Shown here: piece after piece, positions 55,117-64,000 of the stretch | Numbering within the stretch: position 1 is the first letter of the stretch | Layout of the letters: each line of letters begins with the position of its first letter | From: CAZBDV01 sp964490765 | Lineage (GTDB): Bacteria > Cloacimonadota > Cloacimonadia > Cloacimonadales > JAJBBL01 | Assembly (NCBI GenBank): GCA_964490765.1 | Contig: CAZBDV010000005.1 | Location: forward strand, 50,278 to 114,277 | DNA length: 64,000 nt | Reading direction: 5' to 3' | The notes under the pieces: model-generated | What the model was told of the DNA's origin: nothing | Seen by the model: the letters and a program-made list of their open reading frames with translations, nothing else | The model's database searches: none | Made by a program: the position numbers and the translations under genes

Positions 55117-56868
55117 TCAGAAAGAGAAGTAGACGAGTGCATTGACTCGCCAGAGCTGTTCTTTTATACTGTTACCGGTACTGCTTACTCCGATAGTTAC
55201 AAGACTGTTGCGGTCGGGTAATAGATAGGTTAACTCGAAAAGATGGTTGAATTCATACCTGATATTCGACCAGATAAATCTCGGCCGGAATCTGAACTCC
55301 AGCCGCTCGATACGGCGGAACATCTCCAGTTCCAGAGTATGATACGTGTTCTCGGCAAATATCTCGTAAGCCTCACCAACCCTGTTACCACTGTTATTCG
55401 TATCGTATGTATAAGATACCCCCAAAAGAAGATCGTAATAATGATAGAAGTAATCCCGTTCGGGTATAATCGCATAATAACTGTATACCCAGGGAAAACC
55501 GGTAAGGACAGAATAAGTCGCGGAATACTTCCTGTACATCCTGTCCATGATCGCATCTTCAAAGTGAAAGTCGTCATAATCGGCACGGAGATGATATTCC
55601 TGCTGTAACAGCAGGTTGTTATTAAGCGCAATATTCAGAGTGGGAAGCAGATTATACTTACGGGTTGATTTGTTATTGGCCGACATACCCGCTTTCAGAT
55701 AGACCTCCTCCATACGTGTGTAGTTGAAATGGTTAATCAGCTTGATATTGTCACGGAGATATGTATGCAAACTGATCTGCTTCTCATCGATACGTTGATC
55801 ATTATCGAGGATACTTCCGCTGGCAGGATAATCGGTTTGGGTGAGTTTTAGATTGTTGATAAACACCAGTGAATCCCGATCCGAAAGTGCATAGGTTACA
55901 CCAGCAGTAAGGATTCTCTGTTCCTGCTCCCTACTATTTGATTCATCTTCGAAAGAGCGGGACACGACCCTGTATTCAGACCCGACAGTTAAAAGGAAAC
56001 TGCCCCAACGATAAACTGTATCGGCAAAGAGGGAATTATCAAGTTCCAGGTAGTTCCGTTCTCTCCGTTCCTGCAATCGATTGTCTCGCCCCTGAAACCT
56101 GTCGCCCAGACGGACTGTTATGTTTTCACTGAGGCGGTTTTCGTGCTGAACAGCCGCACGGTAGTCAGAACGGATATGTGTATCGATCTCATCATTCAGC
56201 AGATAGATCTTATTCCTATCCCGCTGGAAGAAAAGTTCTGTATCTATGATGGGATCGACCAGGTCGAAATGGACTTCTGCTCCGTAAATCCTGGAAAAAT
56301 CGTAGTCAAGATGGACAATATTGAAAAAAGTGTCGAGAGTGAGATATGCACTTTCATATTCGCGGGCAAAGCGGATATTGTTATTACTCCGATAACCGTC
56401 ACTCCTGACCGAACTGTCGGAATATCTGCTGTTGATATCATCTGCATGAATATAGGTCAACCCTCCGATAATAGAGAGACTGTCTATCGGGTTGTAGAGC
56501 AATTCAAGACCTACATGACGCCTGGTCTTCTTGATTTCATACTGTTCCAGATCAGGTTGTGCCTTATCTATTGCAGAAATGTAATCGAGATGAAGTGTAT
56601 AAAAAACACTGTTATACCCTTTACTCAATTCCCAGATCATATCGGCATTTCTACTGTAACGCTGAAAGCGCCTGTTACGACTCTGGCTGAAATTACCGTA
56701 ATTACTGAACTGGAAACCATTGAGAAATTCGTAATTATACTGATAGTTGTTCAGAAAGGAGATATTACCGAAATAACTCTGATATTCACTCTCCAGAAGA
56801 ATAGCTTCACTCTCCGGGATGGCGAACAGTACGAATAATCCGGTACAGATTAGAAAAATCTTCCTCAT
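55117..56868 (-). CDS. Outer membrane beta-barrel protein of unknown function
   Basis: 583 residues; signal peptide to about residue 23 (FAIPESEA). Dense aromatic alternating strands and the terminal FSF of an outer-membrane barrel (VNALVYFSF). No named family recognised. Its ATG at 56868, preceded by GGGGAGAG, lies inside rsmA: 62 bases overlap in a different frame on the same strand, an unusually long translational overlap. Confidence 0.82.
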   Translation of the reverse strand: MRKIFLICTGLFVLFAIPESEAILLESEYQSYFGNISFLNNYQYNYEFLNGFQFSNYGNFSQSRNRRFQRYSRNADMIWELSKGYNSVFYTLHLDYISAIDKAQPDLEQYEIKKTRRHVGLELLYNPIDSLSIIGGLTYIHADDINSRYSDSSVRSDGYRSNNNIRFAREYESAYLTLDTFFNIVHLDYDFSRIYGAEVHFDLVDPIIDTELFFQRDRNKIYLLNDEIDTHIRSDYRAAVQHENRLSENITVRLGDRFQGRDNRLQERRERNYLELDNSLFADTVYRWGSFLLTVGSEYRVVSRSFEDESNSREQEQRILTAGVTYALSDRDSLVFINNLKLTQTDYPASGSILDNDQRIDEKQISLHTYLRDNIKLINHFNYTRMEEVYLKAGMSANNKSTRKYNLLPTLNIALNNNLLLQQEYHLRADYDDFHFEDAIMDRMYRKYSATYSVLTGFPWVYSYYAIIPERDYFYHYYDLLLGVSYTYDTNNSGNRVGEAYEIFAENTYHTLELEMFRRIERLEFRFRPRFIWSNIRYEFNHLFELTYLLPDRNSLVTIGVSSTGNSIKEQLWRVNALVYFSF

Positions 56869-57670
56869 CTAAACTCTCCCCCCGATTTCCTAAGTCAAAG
56901 CTCAAAGGTTTGTCAAGCCTTATTCCCAGTCTCGACAACTCTTCTAAAGAACGATTGGCAGTTAATTTAGATAATAACTCTATCTCTTCGGTCGTCAGAA
57001 TATTGCTCAGATTGTTCTTTAATGTCTTGCGTCGCGCCTGAAATGAGGCTTCGATTATCTGCCAGTATAGTGCTGGATCTTCCGGTTCCATCCTGTCAAG
57101 TCGTGGCACGAGTTCTATAACTTCCGAATCAACCTGGGGTTGTGGCCTGAAGAGATGCCGGCTAACGCTAAATAGTTTTCTCACCCTGAAACTGTGCTGT
57201 ATCCTGATACTCATAACACCGTAACTCTTTACTCCCGGAGAAGCTGTTATCCTCTCCGCAACCTCTCTCTGGACCATAATACAGATCTGTGCAAAATAGC
57301 CAATATGTTTGGTAATCTTATAGAGAAGAGGAGAAGTGATGTTGTAAGGGATATTGGCTATAATCTTCACCCTCTTCCCTCCTGAAGCTGAAAAGACCTT
57401 CTGCCAGTCTGCCCTGAGTACATCTTCCGTTATCAGTGTTATCCTCTCACCAAACCGCTCTCTTAAATCAGAAATCAGATCACGATCTATCTCGAAACAG
57501 GTAAGCTGACAACCGGTCTTGAGCAGTTCAACTGTTAAAATTCCCTTTCCAGCACCTATCTCCCATACATTGTCCCCCTCTGATACATCAGCTAATCTCA
57601 CAATCTTTGCTGCTATGTTGCGGTCTATCAGAAAGTTCTGACCAAACATCCGCTTCGGCTGGAACACCAT
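56807..57670 (-). CDS. rsmA: 16S rRNA dimethyladenosine transferase
   Basis: 287 residues. Dimethylates the two adjacent adenines near the 16S 3' end during late 30S maturation. Motifs: KRMFGQNFLID, VWEIGAGKGILT (SAM loop), FEIDRDL, EDVLRADW, NIPYNITSPLLYK (catalytic NIPY) and MVQREVAERI. Length fits. The last about 20 codons overlap the following barrel gene. Confidence 0.96.
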   Translation of the reverse strand: MVFQPKRMFGQNFLIDRNIAAKIVRLADVSEGDNVWEIGAGKGILTVELLKTGCQLTCFEIDRDLISDLRERFGERITLITEDVLRADWQKVFSASGGKRVKIIANIPYNITSPLLYKITKHIGYFAQICIMVQREVAERITASPGVKSYGVMSIRIQHSFRVRKLFSVSRHLFRPQPQVDSEVIELVPRLDRMEPEDPALYWQIIEASFQARRKTLKNNLSNILTTEEIELLSKLTANRSLEELSRLGIRLDKPLSFDLGNRGESLDEEDFSNLYRIIRTVRHPGE

Positions 57671-57698
57671 AAGATCCTATACCTCCAAAATGGCTGCT

Positions 57699-59054
57699 TC
57701 AGCTGATCGGAATCTGCAGTATAGCAGTTGCCAGGCTGAAATAAATCAGTAGAGAGAGAGCATCAACAATCGTAGTTATTATCGGTGCAGCCATTATAGC
57801 CGGATCGACCTTTAAACTCTTGGCAATTAGCGGCAGGATACACCCTACCGCTTTGGCAATGACTACCGTACAGAACATGGCAATCGAAACAGTTAGAGCT
57901 ACCAGTATACCGGGCCTGTCGAGCAACATTATCCGCCCGAAATTAATGACCGCCAGCATTAAACCGACTATCAGACTAACCCGAAATTCCTTGAAAAGAA
58001 CTACATAAAAGTCCTTAATACTTAACTCACCTACAGCCATCCCTCTGATTACCAGGGTTGCAGATTGTGAACCGGCATTACCCCCTGTATCCATCAACAT
58101 CGGTATGAAAGCAGCAAGAACCACTACAGCTGTCAGTGCATCCTCATAACCCTGAATGATTAAACCGGTAAAAGTGGCCGAAATCATCAATACCAATAAC
58201 CAGGCTATACGCTTTCTGGCCAGACTCAAAACACTTGTATCAAGATAATCCTGCTCGTGATGTATAAGGGCTGCCATCTTCTCGAAGTCTTCTGTATTCT
58301 CCTCACGCAATACCTCCATAATATCATCTGAGGTAATGATACCCTGCATCCGGCCATGATGATCAACAACAGGGATACTCGCAAAACCGTATTTCTGAAA
58401 AAGCCGACCTACCTCTTCCTGGTCTACATCAATCCTGACACTTATTACCTTCTCGTTCATAATATCCGAAATCCTGGCATTGAAGTCACTGACTACCAGA
58501 ATATTGAGGGATACTACCCCCGTCAATATACCATCTTCGTCAAGGACATACAAGGCATTGGTCGTCTCAGCCTCCTTACCCTCCTTCTGTAAAAGATGTA
58601 TTACGTCCCATACCGTCATATCACTCTTGACGACGATAAACTCTGTGGCCATTATACCACCGGCAGTTTCGGGACCATACTCCATCAGTCTCTTGACTTC
58701 AGCAGCATCCTCTCTGTCGAGCTTCTTAATTATCGTTGCTGCTTTCTCTGGCTCTACAGATTCCAGAAAGTCCACTAACTCGTCAGAAGCCATCTCCCGA
58801 AGTATCTGAGTCTGTTGAGATTCCGATAAAAGACTGTAGATCAGATACTTATCTTCATCGTCTGCTCGCTCTAAAAGCTCTACTACAGTGTTAAGCGATA
58901 ACTTGTTGATTAACTCCCGCTTGTCTCCTTCATACTGAAGTATAGCTTCTAATATATCTACCGGATGGATATCGACTATCAAATCCTTTAAATGCTCTGC
59001 ACTGTAACTGGAGAGTATCTGTATTAAATCACTCGTCGTTATCTCTTGGTCCAT
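57699..59054 (-). CDS. mgtE: Magnesium transporter MgtE
   Basis: 451 residues: MgtE N-terminal helical domain (about 10-130), two CBS domains (about 135-255: ATEFIVVKSDMTVWDVIHLLQKEGKEA..., then ISVRIDVDQEEVGRLFQKYGFASIPVVD), and five TM helices with AFIPMLMDTGGNAGSQSATLVIRG near the pore. Mg2+-gated channel of the inner membrane. A 53-codon frame lies upstream on the same strand. No M-box riboswitch pattern seen in the leader. Confidence 0.95.
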   Translation of the reverse strand: MDQEITTSDLIQILSSYSAEHLKDLIVDIHPVDILEAILQYEGDKRELINKLSLNTVVELLERADDEDKYLIYSLLSESQQTQILREMASDELVDFLESVEPEKAATIIKKLDREDAAEVKRLMEYGPETAGGIMATEFIVVKSDMTVWDVIHLLQKEGKEAETTNALYVLDEDGILTGVVSLNILVVSDFNARISDIMNEKVISVRIDVDQEEVGRLFQKYGFASIPVVDHHGRMQGIITSDDIMEVLREENTEDFEKMAALIHHEQDYLDTSVLSLARKRIAWLLVLMISATFTGLIIQGYEDALTAVVVLAAFIPMLMDTGGNAGSQSATLVIRGMAVGELSIKDFYVVLFKEFRVSLIVGLMLAVINFGRIMLLDRPGILVALTVSIAMFCTVVIAKAVGCILPLIAKSLKVDPAIMAAPIITTIVDALSLLIYFSLATAILQIPIS

Positions 59055-59645
59055 CTTTCACCTCTCTCTGCCGCAGCCGGACTAATTGCAATATACTGTC
59101 TCTAAAAAAACTTCCCTATTACCTCTTGGTCTGAACTCTTAATTATGATATCTGACAAAAAAATACCACTTTAATGAGAGGTCAAGTTTATTCAAAAAGA
59201 ATGAAATGTCTGATAACCACCCTCAAACAACGATTACCAGAAAAGATGTTGAAATATCTACACACACTCTCTCTGAAAGAGTTAAGACATTGATAGAATA
59301 GTGCAATTGCATGGATATCTGCTAACAAATTGCTCGCTTGAAATACCATTGCTATACCTCCGTTATTAATAGAGAGAGAGGAGGAGTTAAAGCTGACTCT
59401 CCAGATAACAAAACCGGTTAAAAACATTCAGATTATGAATGGCGTTCATTTTTGTTATCTTATTGCTAACCTACCGCTTATAAGACAGTTATTATTATTT
59501 ACTCCCTTTATTGCAACAAAAGTTATTATTTCTCGTTGACATAATAGTTAATATGGCAGACAAAAATATCTGATTAACAAATACGGAAAATTAACCTTAA
59601 GGTCAATTCCTTTTTGGTTAAAATCTTCGACAAGAGAGGTGAATT
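59055..59645. other. Long intergenic region upstream of mgtE
   Basis: About 590 AT-rich bases. It holds a possible 53-codon minus-strand gene (59188-59349), a minus TTGACC near 59174, and a plus TTGACA at 59536 without a good -10. No known riboswitch pattern recognised. Confidence 0.5.
59188..59349 (-). CDS. Possible 53-residue small protein upstream of mgtE
   Basis: ATG at 59349 with GGAGG exactly seven bases upstream, then 53 codons to a TAA (MVFQASNLLADIHAI... ending HFILFE). Rich in Cys, Phe and Arg, no recognisable family. Either a real small or leader peptide, or chance given the strong site. mgtE starts 133 bases downstream. Confidence 0.35.
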   Translation of the reverse strand: MVFQASNLLADIHAIALFYQCLNSFRESVCRYFNIFSGNRCLRVVIRHFILFE

Positions 59646-59861
59646 ATGGCACAGGGAAGAAAAAAAAGAGAAACAAAAGGGATGGATGATCCCAAGGCTA
59701 CTCGTCTGACCTTCAGGCTGGACGATGAGACTGTAGCAACTTTCAAGACAATAGCTGCTATCAAGCGAATGAAGCTGGAGGAGTTGGGTAAGGAAGCAAT
59801 TTATGATTTGATCAAGAAACATAAGCCGACCCTGAAGAACTTCCAGACTATGTTCGATTGA
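59646..59861 (+). CDS. Small ribbon-helix-helix-like protein
   Basis: 71 residues. A basic N-terminus (MAQGRKKRETKG) leads to TRLTFRLDDETVATFKTIAAIKRMKLEELGKEAIYDLIKKH, the beta-strand plus two-helix pattern of CopG/Arc/MetJ-type DNA-binding proteins, with TRLTFRLD as the ribbon. No toxin gene is next to it, so an antitoxin role is not supported. AGAGGTGAATT precedes the ATG and a terminator follows. Likely a monocistronic regulator. Confidence 0.75.
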   Translation: MAQGRKKRETKGMDDPKATRLTFRLDDETVATFKTIAAIKRMKLEELGKEAIYDLIKKHKPTLKNFQTMFD

Positions 59862-59882
59862 TATTTGGTTTCAGTTTAAGAG

Positions 59883-59913
59883 AGCCCGTTAATTAAGAAA
59901 GCGGGCTTTTTTT
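59883..59913 (+). terminator. Intrinsic terminator after the ribbon-helix-helix gene
   Basis: AGCCCG (59883-59888) and CGGGCT (59902-59907), extended by one G-U and A-T pair on the loop side, then seven T (59907-59913). The only classical stem-plus-T-run terminator clear in this window. Confidence 0.85.
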
Positions 59914-60075
59914 GTTTATTTTTTGCTGCTCGATAGCTTTGAATAGCTTTTCTTTTCTCCCCTTACTTTGATACGTTCCTTCTCTGGAAAAGTTATGATT
60001 GACAAAATGACCAGTAATAGAATCTGGTTAAAAGATTAGCTACTCGTAGTGGTTCTAAAACAGGAGGTTTTAGCA

Positions 60076-61881
60076 ATGCTAGATATTTTTAGAAAGAAGG
60101 CAAAAATAATAATCTATATCACAGCCTTCGTATTCATAGTTGGTATGGCGGTAATGGGAATCAGTGGTCTATTTGACCGGCGTCATTCCCAGCATGTAGG
60201 CAGAATAGCCGGGAGGAATATCTCCTATCAGGAGTATACGCAATGGTTACAGAATGCCTATCAGAACTATATGGCAGAAAATCCGGATGTACAGCCAGAT
60301 GAACAGACACTTCAGCAGATAAACGATCAGACATGGCAACAATTGATCCAGGTTATACTTTTTGACAGAGAGGTAAAGAGAAGGCGTATTCGTGTCAGTG
60401 ATGAAGATGTAATAGAGAAACTGAGGAACGATCCGCCCGAGTTTATCAGAGAGGCAGATATCTTCCAGACAGACGGAGCCTTTGACATGGATAAATATTG
60501 GAACACTCTCGTAAGTGGCGTAGCACCCAATGGTCAACCTCTCGATTTAAGCTGGCTGGAGACGCATGTTCGCGATCAACTCCCCTATGAGATCCTGCTC
60601 GAAAGAGTGAAAGAAGAGGTGAGTATAACAGAGGATGACGTAAGAGAAGATTTTATCAAGAAGAATAACAAGGCTGACGCCAAGGTAATCTTTTTTGATC
60701 CCAACAAGATTACCGACGTTGAGATAACAGAAGAAGAGATTGCAGCTTATTACGAAGAGAATAAAGAGGATTATAAAAGAGCACCCAGTGCCCGCTATCA
60801 ATTTGTCCGCTTCCCGATGGAACCGAGTGAAAAGGACGAAGAAGAGGTGCTGGAAACAGCCAATATGATATATCAGGAGTTAATGGATGGCGAGGATTTT
60901 GCCGCCCTGGCAGCTGAGTTTTCCCAGGACCCCAGTAATGCCGAACAGGGTGGTGATCTTGGATTCTTCGGTAGAGGTCGAATGGTACCTGAATTTGAAG
61001 AGAAGGCTTTCACAATGGAAGTTGGAGAAATTAGTGAACCTGTTAAGTCACAGTTCGGCTGGCACATAATAGAGCTTACCGATACACGAACAAATGAAGA
61101 GGGTGAAAAAGAGGTAAGAGCAAGCCATATCCTGCTTAGAATTGAACCATCCGAATTAACCAGACTCGAGATCCGCGACAGGGTAGAAGATTTCCGACAA
61201 ATAGTTACACGTGATGGAATCAAGGACGCTGCTGCTGCAGAAGGTTTGGAGATTACTGAATCGGGTCTTTTCGAAGAAGATGCCCAGTTTATACAGGGTC
61301 TGGGACGATTCGCCGACCTGGTAGAGTTTGCCTTCAACAGAAGGGTTGGGGCTATTCCAGAGATCAAAGAATCACCTAACGGTGACCTCTATGTTCTCCA
61401 GCTGGCAGAGAAATTACCGGAAAGATATGACGATCTGGAGACTGTCAGTGGCAGAATAAGATCAACTCTTGAATTAGAGAAAAAGAGAGAGATGGTTAAG
61501 ACAAGAGCTGAGGAATTCTATGAAACTCGTGAACCGGAGGAATTTCTTGCCAGTGCAACCCAGGAAGGGTGGGAGATAATCGAGGCTCAAGATGTTACAG
61601 TAGACCGTTCAATTCCGAGAATCGGAAGAGTAGAGGAGTTGAATGAAGCTATCCTGGAAGCGGAAAGCGGAGAATTTACACCTCTTGTCAAAGGTGAACG
61701 GGGAGCTTATATCGCTCACGTCGATACCAGAGAATACCCCGATATGGAAGACTTCGAAGCGAGAAAAGATACCCTTTATGCTGAGATGCTGGAGAGAGAA
61801 CAGAACCAGCACCTTAATGAATGGTACCGCAACCTGATGGAAGAGGCAGAGATAGAAGATAACCGACATCTCTTCTTCTAA
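60076..61881 (+). CDS. PpiD-like periplasmic peptidyl-prolyl isomerase/chaperone
   Basis: 601 residues. One N-terminal TM helix (about 8-35) anchors the protein; then a SurA/PpiD-like N-terminal region and a parvulin domain (about 235-345: YQFVRFPMEPSEKD.., FAALAAEFSQDPSNAEQGGDLGFFGRGRMVPEFEEKAF, GEISEPVKSQFGWHII, ASHILLR) and a C-terminal coiled tail. Helps outer-membrane proteins and lipoproteins fold after export. AGGAGG eight bases before ATG 60076. Lies just before the lolC/E-lolD pair, fitting an envelope biogenesis unit. Confidence 0.9.
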   Translation: MLDIFRKKAKIIIYITAFVFIVGMAVMGISGLFDRRHSQHVGRIAGRNISYQEYTQWLQNAYQNYMAENPDVQPDEQTLQQINDQTWQQLIQVILFDREVKRRRIRVSDEDVIEKLRNDPPEFIREADIFQTDGAFDMDKYWNTLVSGVAPNGQPLDLSWLETHVRDQLPYEILLERVKEEVSITEDDVREDFIKKNNKADAKVIFFDPNKITDVEITEEEIAAYYEENKEDYKRAPSARYQFVRFPMEPSEKDEEEVLETANMIYQELMDGEDFAALAAEFSQDPSNAEQGGDLGFFGRGRMVPEFEEKAFTMEVGEISEPVKSQFGWHIIELTDTRTNEEGEKEVRASHILLRIEPSELTRLEIRDRVEDFRQIVTRDGIKDAAAAEGLEITESGLFEEDAQFIQGLGRFADLVEFAFNRRVGAIPEIKESPNGDLYVLQLAEKLPERYDDLETVSGRIRSTLELEKKREMVKTRAEEFYETREPEEFLASATQEGWEIIEAQDVTVDRSIPRIGRVEELNEAILEAESGEFTPLVKGERGAYIAHVDTREYPDMEDFEARKDTLYAEMLEREQNQHLNEWYRNLMEEAEIEDNRHLFF

Positions 61882-61976
61882 AGCACAGATTTATTCGGTT
61901 AGATGAAAAGGCCATCTCTGTGGAGCTTTTTTCCGCCGGGATGGCCGTTTCCACTTGTAATATCCGGGACCTGAAC

Positions 61977-63236
61977 ATGGCCAGAGCTATCAAGATCGTT
62001 CTCTTTTTTCTCAGAAACTCTCTGAAATTAGGGAAAAAGCAACTCAAAAGATCGGAAACACTCGTCTCGTATGGTGGCTTTGCTATCTCTGTAGCAATTC
62101 TGACGGCCTCTCTGACACTTCTTGATGGTTATCACAGGACCCTGAAAGAGGGTTTGTTAGGAGTAAATGCCCACGTCTATATTTATGGTAGTAGCGATAG
62201 ACTGGGCAATGGCGAGGTTTCCCGTTTAGCAGATTTTCTCAAAACCCAGCCGGAGGTTGAATCTTTTACTCCGATTATGATGACTCAGATAATGGCCTCT
62301 GGTGAGAAGCAGGTCAGGGGTGTAATTGCCCGGAGTATGGACTGGAAGCATCCCGACCCACCAACCAATTATCATCGTTATATAACGCAAGGCAGCGGAG
62401 AGTTATCAGGCAGGTACGATGCAGTAATAGGTTCTGGCCTGGCCAGTTTCCTGCAACTAGACATAGGTGACAAACTCAATCTCTTATCACCTGCCAATAT
62501 GCAATATACTATATTCGGGTTACAGACCGGAGCAGTCACTGTCGATGTCAAAGGGATCTATCATTCCGGAATATACGACAGTGACTCCAGAACCGTTTTT
62601 CTCAACCGGGAGGTATTATCCACACTCCGGCATACCAGAAGAGGAACGGAAGGTGATCCTGCAGAGGATTATTATGATATGATCGAAGTAAAACTGAGTG
62701 AGGAGCATATAGACCGGGCTGATTATCTCACCTATCTCTGGAATTTGATGCTCGATGATGAGTTTCTGATCTACTCCTGGATAGATTACAACAGTAATCT
62801 CTTTACCATGCTGGTAGTACAGAAATGGGTTATCGGGATTATCCTCAGCTTTCTGATTTTGATTGCTTCTTTCAATATCATCAGTAATACTTCGACTTCT
62901 ATAATGGAGAGAAAGAAGGAGATCGGTATCCTGAAAGCTACCGGCTGCAATAACAGCACCCTCAAAGCCTTCTTCCTCAGTAAAACAATGATTCTGAGCT
63001 TTATTGCTATCGTTGCTGGAATCGGGATTGGGTTGCTGCTGGCCTATCTTATGACAAAACAGACTTACCTGATGCTGAAGGGTGATGTCTATTTCATCGA
63101 GCAGTTTACCATCCAGCCCGATATTCGGACCATCACAATCACTATAATTGTATCATTAATGATAGCAGTCTGGGCAGCATTAGTATCATTGAGAAAGATA
63201 TCGAGTTTAACAATTGTCGAATCAATACGAAACTGA
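61977..63236 (+). CDS. lolC: LolC/LolE-type lipoprotein-releasing ABC permease
   Basis: 419 residues: one N-terminal TM, a large periplasmic domain (about 50-280) and three C-terminal TMs with IISNTSTSIMERKKEIGILKATG, the MacB/FtsX-type coupling motif. With LolD it extracts lipoproteins from the inner membrane for LolA. The frame is open to a GTG at 61920; ATG 61977 gives the normal family start but lacks a good ribosome site, so the start is uncertain. 33 bases before lolD. Confidence 0.88.
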   Translation: MARAIKIVLFFLRNSLKLGKKQLKRSETLVSYGGFAISVAILTASLTLLDGYHRTLKEGLLGVNAHVYIYGSSDRLGNGEVSRLADFLKTQPEVESFTPIMMTQIMASGEKQVRGVIARSMDWKHPDPPTNYHRYITQGSGELSGRYDAVIGSGLASFLQLDIGDKLNLLSPANMQYTIFGLQTGAVTVDVKGIYHSGIYDSDSRTVFLNREVLSTLRHTRRGTEGDPAEDYYDMIEVKLSEEHIDRADYLTYLWNLMLDDEFLIYSWIDYNSNLFTMLVVQKWVIGIILSFLILIASFNIISNTSTSIMERKKEIGILKATGCNNSTLKAFFLSKTMILSFIAIVAGIGIGLLLAYLMTKQTYLMLKGDVYFIEQFTIQPDIRTITITIIVSLMIAVWAALVSLRKISSLTIVESIRN

Positions 63237-63269
63237 GGATAACACTTCAACGTTGTTCAAGGGGAAACA

Positions 63270-63944
63270 ATGGCACTTTTAAAAGCGAACGATATAAAGA
63301 AATCATACAGTGATGCCGGTAATGTCCTTAATGTGCTTACCGGCCTGAGTCTCAGCGTAGAAAAGGGTGAAACTATAGCAATTACGGGAGAATCGGGATG
63401 TGGTAAAAGTACCCTATTACATCTGCTCGGCATTCTGGACAAACCGGATAGTGGAGAGATTCACTATAACGGCCGGAAGATCAACTTCCAGCACAAACAG
63501 ATAGCTGGTTTTAGAAATCAAACAATTGGATTTGTCTTTCAATTTCATTACCTTCTGGAAGATTTTACCGCCTGTGAGAATGTAGCTATCCCTCATTTTA
63601 TCGCCTCCGGTAACTGGAACGAGAGTGTCAACGAGGCAAAAAAACTGCTGACCAGAGTTGATATGCAATCTCACTATGACAAATATCCCAACCAACTGAG
63701 TGGTGGAGAACAGCAGAGAGTAGCAGTAGCGAGGGCAGTTGTCAACCGTCCGGAGATCATCCTGGCAGACGAACCGACAGGTAACCTTGATCCCAGACAT
63801 AGTGATGAGGTAATTGATTTGCTTATCAATCTTAATGAAGAGGAGCACTGCTCATTCATTATGGTTACTCATAACATAGATATAGCGTCCAGGATGAGTT
63901 CACACTATATCCTGGAGAACGGTAAGCTGATAAAACAGGGCTGA
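63270..63944 (+). CDS. lolD: LolD-type ABC transporter ATPase
   Basis: 224 residues. GESGCGKST Walker A, Q-loop in GFVFQFHYLLEDFTA, signature LSGGEQQRVAVARA, Walker B ILADEPTGNLD, and the H-loop in TMVTHN-like MVTHN. The FQF-HYLL-DFTA stretch is characteristic of LolD versus MacB ATPases. Drives the neighbouring LolC/E permease. Confidence 0.94.
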   Translation: MALLKANDIKKSYSDAGNVLNVLTGLSLSVEKGETIAITGESGCGKSTLLHLLGILDKPDSGEIHYNGRKINFQHKQIAGFRNQTIGFVFQFHYLLEDFTACENVAIPHFIASGNWNESVNEAKKLLTRVDMQSHYDKYPNQLSGGEQQRVAVARAVVNRPEIILADEPTGNLDPRHSDEVIDLLINLNEEEHCSFIMVTHNIDIASRMSSHYILENGKLIKQG

Positions 63945-63964
63945 ATCAGGAGAGAGATCGGACA

Positions 63965-64000
63965 TTGAAGAACAAGAGATGGTTGTTCATCCTGCTGGGT
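63965..64000 (+). CDS. Start of an exported protein (cut by window edge)
   Basis: TTG at 63965 begins an open frame reading MKNKRWLFILLG, the start of a signal peptide. AGGAGA lies ten bases upstream. Only twelve codons are visible; an outer-membrane assembly gene often follows lolD in related genomes, but that is not shown here. Confidence 0.45.
   Translation, partial: MKNKRWLFILLG

Noticed and set aside
59055..59187. M-box riboswitch upstream of mgtE
   Set aside because: None of the conserved M-box segments recognised on the minus strand.

Overview
The window reads as one chromosomal stretch of a Gram-negative, AT-leaning bacterium. Envelope genes include an LptD-like LPS assembly barrel, a heptosyltransferase, a heptose-phosphate phosphatase, LolC/E and LolD, signal peptidase II and several beta-barrels. 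Secreted proteins combine beta-helix, chitobiase-like, OB-fold and FlgD-like modules. Archaeal-flavoured genes (UPF0282-type MBL protein, geranylgeranyl reductase with ferredoxin, PurD-like ATP-grasp) sit beside them. This mix fits the Cloacimonadota or neighbouring FCB candidate phyla; that placement is inference. No rRNA, tRNA, CRISPR array, phage or insertion sequence was seen. Gene starts generally carry strong Shine-Dalgarno sites, and at least a dozen intergenic positions carry an exact TTGACA hexamer, often followed by an AT-rich -10.

Layout. 1-2837 (minus): DUF89 protein (cut by the window edge), YggS-type PLP protein, and two overlapping metallo-beta-lactamase-fold genes. 3261-7601 (plus): giant secreted triplicated beta-helix protein. 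7662-17165 (minus): MalG/MalF-type permeases, DinG-type helicase/exonuclease, and a 1463-residue NTPase-TPR-GAF-sigma54 activator. 17465-18595 (plus): ferredoxin-like aldo/keto reductase. 18614-22269 (minus): heptosyltransferase and alaS. 22482-22877 (plus): UPF0158. 22971-30725 (minus): a long operon tdk-yggT-divIVA-punA-dksA-like-lspA-secreted multidomain protein-outer-membrane protein-small coiled-coil membrane protein. 30957-37610 (plus): an unknown exported protein, then a pgsB-pgsC-pgsW-like poly-gamma-glutamate cluster ending in a large outer-membrane barrel gene and a small acidic protein, preceded by a near-perfect sigma-54 promoter. 38025-41129 (plus): lptD and gmhB-like. 41179-48235 (minus): GT2, polyprenol-kinase-like, geranylgeranyl reductase, a 59-residue 2[4Fe-4S] ferredoxin, RecJ-like DHH protein, an outer-membrane protein and two small membrane proteins. 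48673-55035 (plus): small gene, aroC-aroQ fusion, aroD-aroE fusion, divergent PurD plus GNAT, LVIVD lipoprotein. 55117-59054 (minus): outer-membrane barrel, rsmA, mgtE. 59646-64000 (plus): ribbon-helix-helix-like protein with a clear terminator, PpiD-like chaperone, LolC/E, LolD, and the first codons of another exported protein.

The most interesting parts are the poly-gamma-glutamate-type cluster that appears to have acquired its own outer-membrane barrel under sigma-54 control, with a matching sigma-54 activator elsewhere in the window; the reductase/ferredoxin/kinase/glycosyltransferase isoprenoid-lipid cluster; the divergent PurD-like ligase with a co-translated acetyltransferase; and the MBL protein with a four-cysteine tail.
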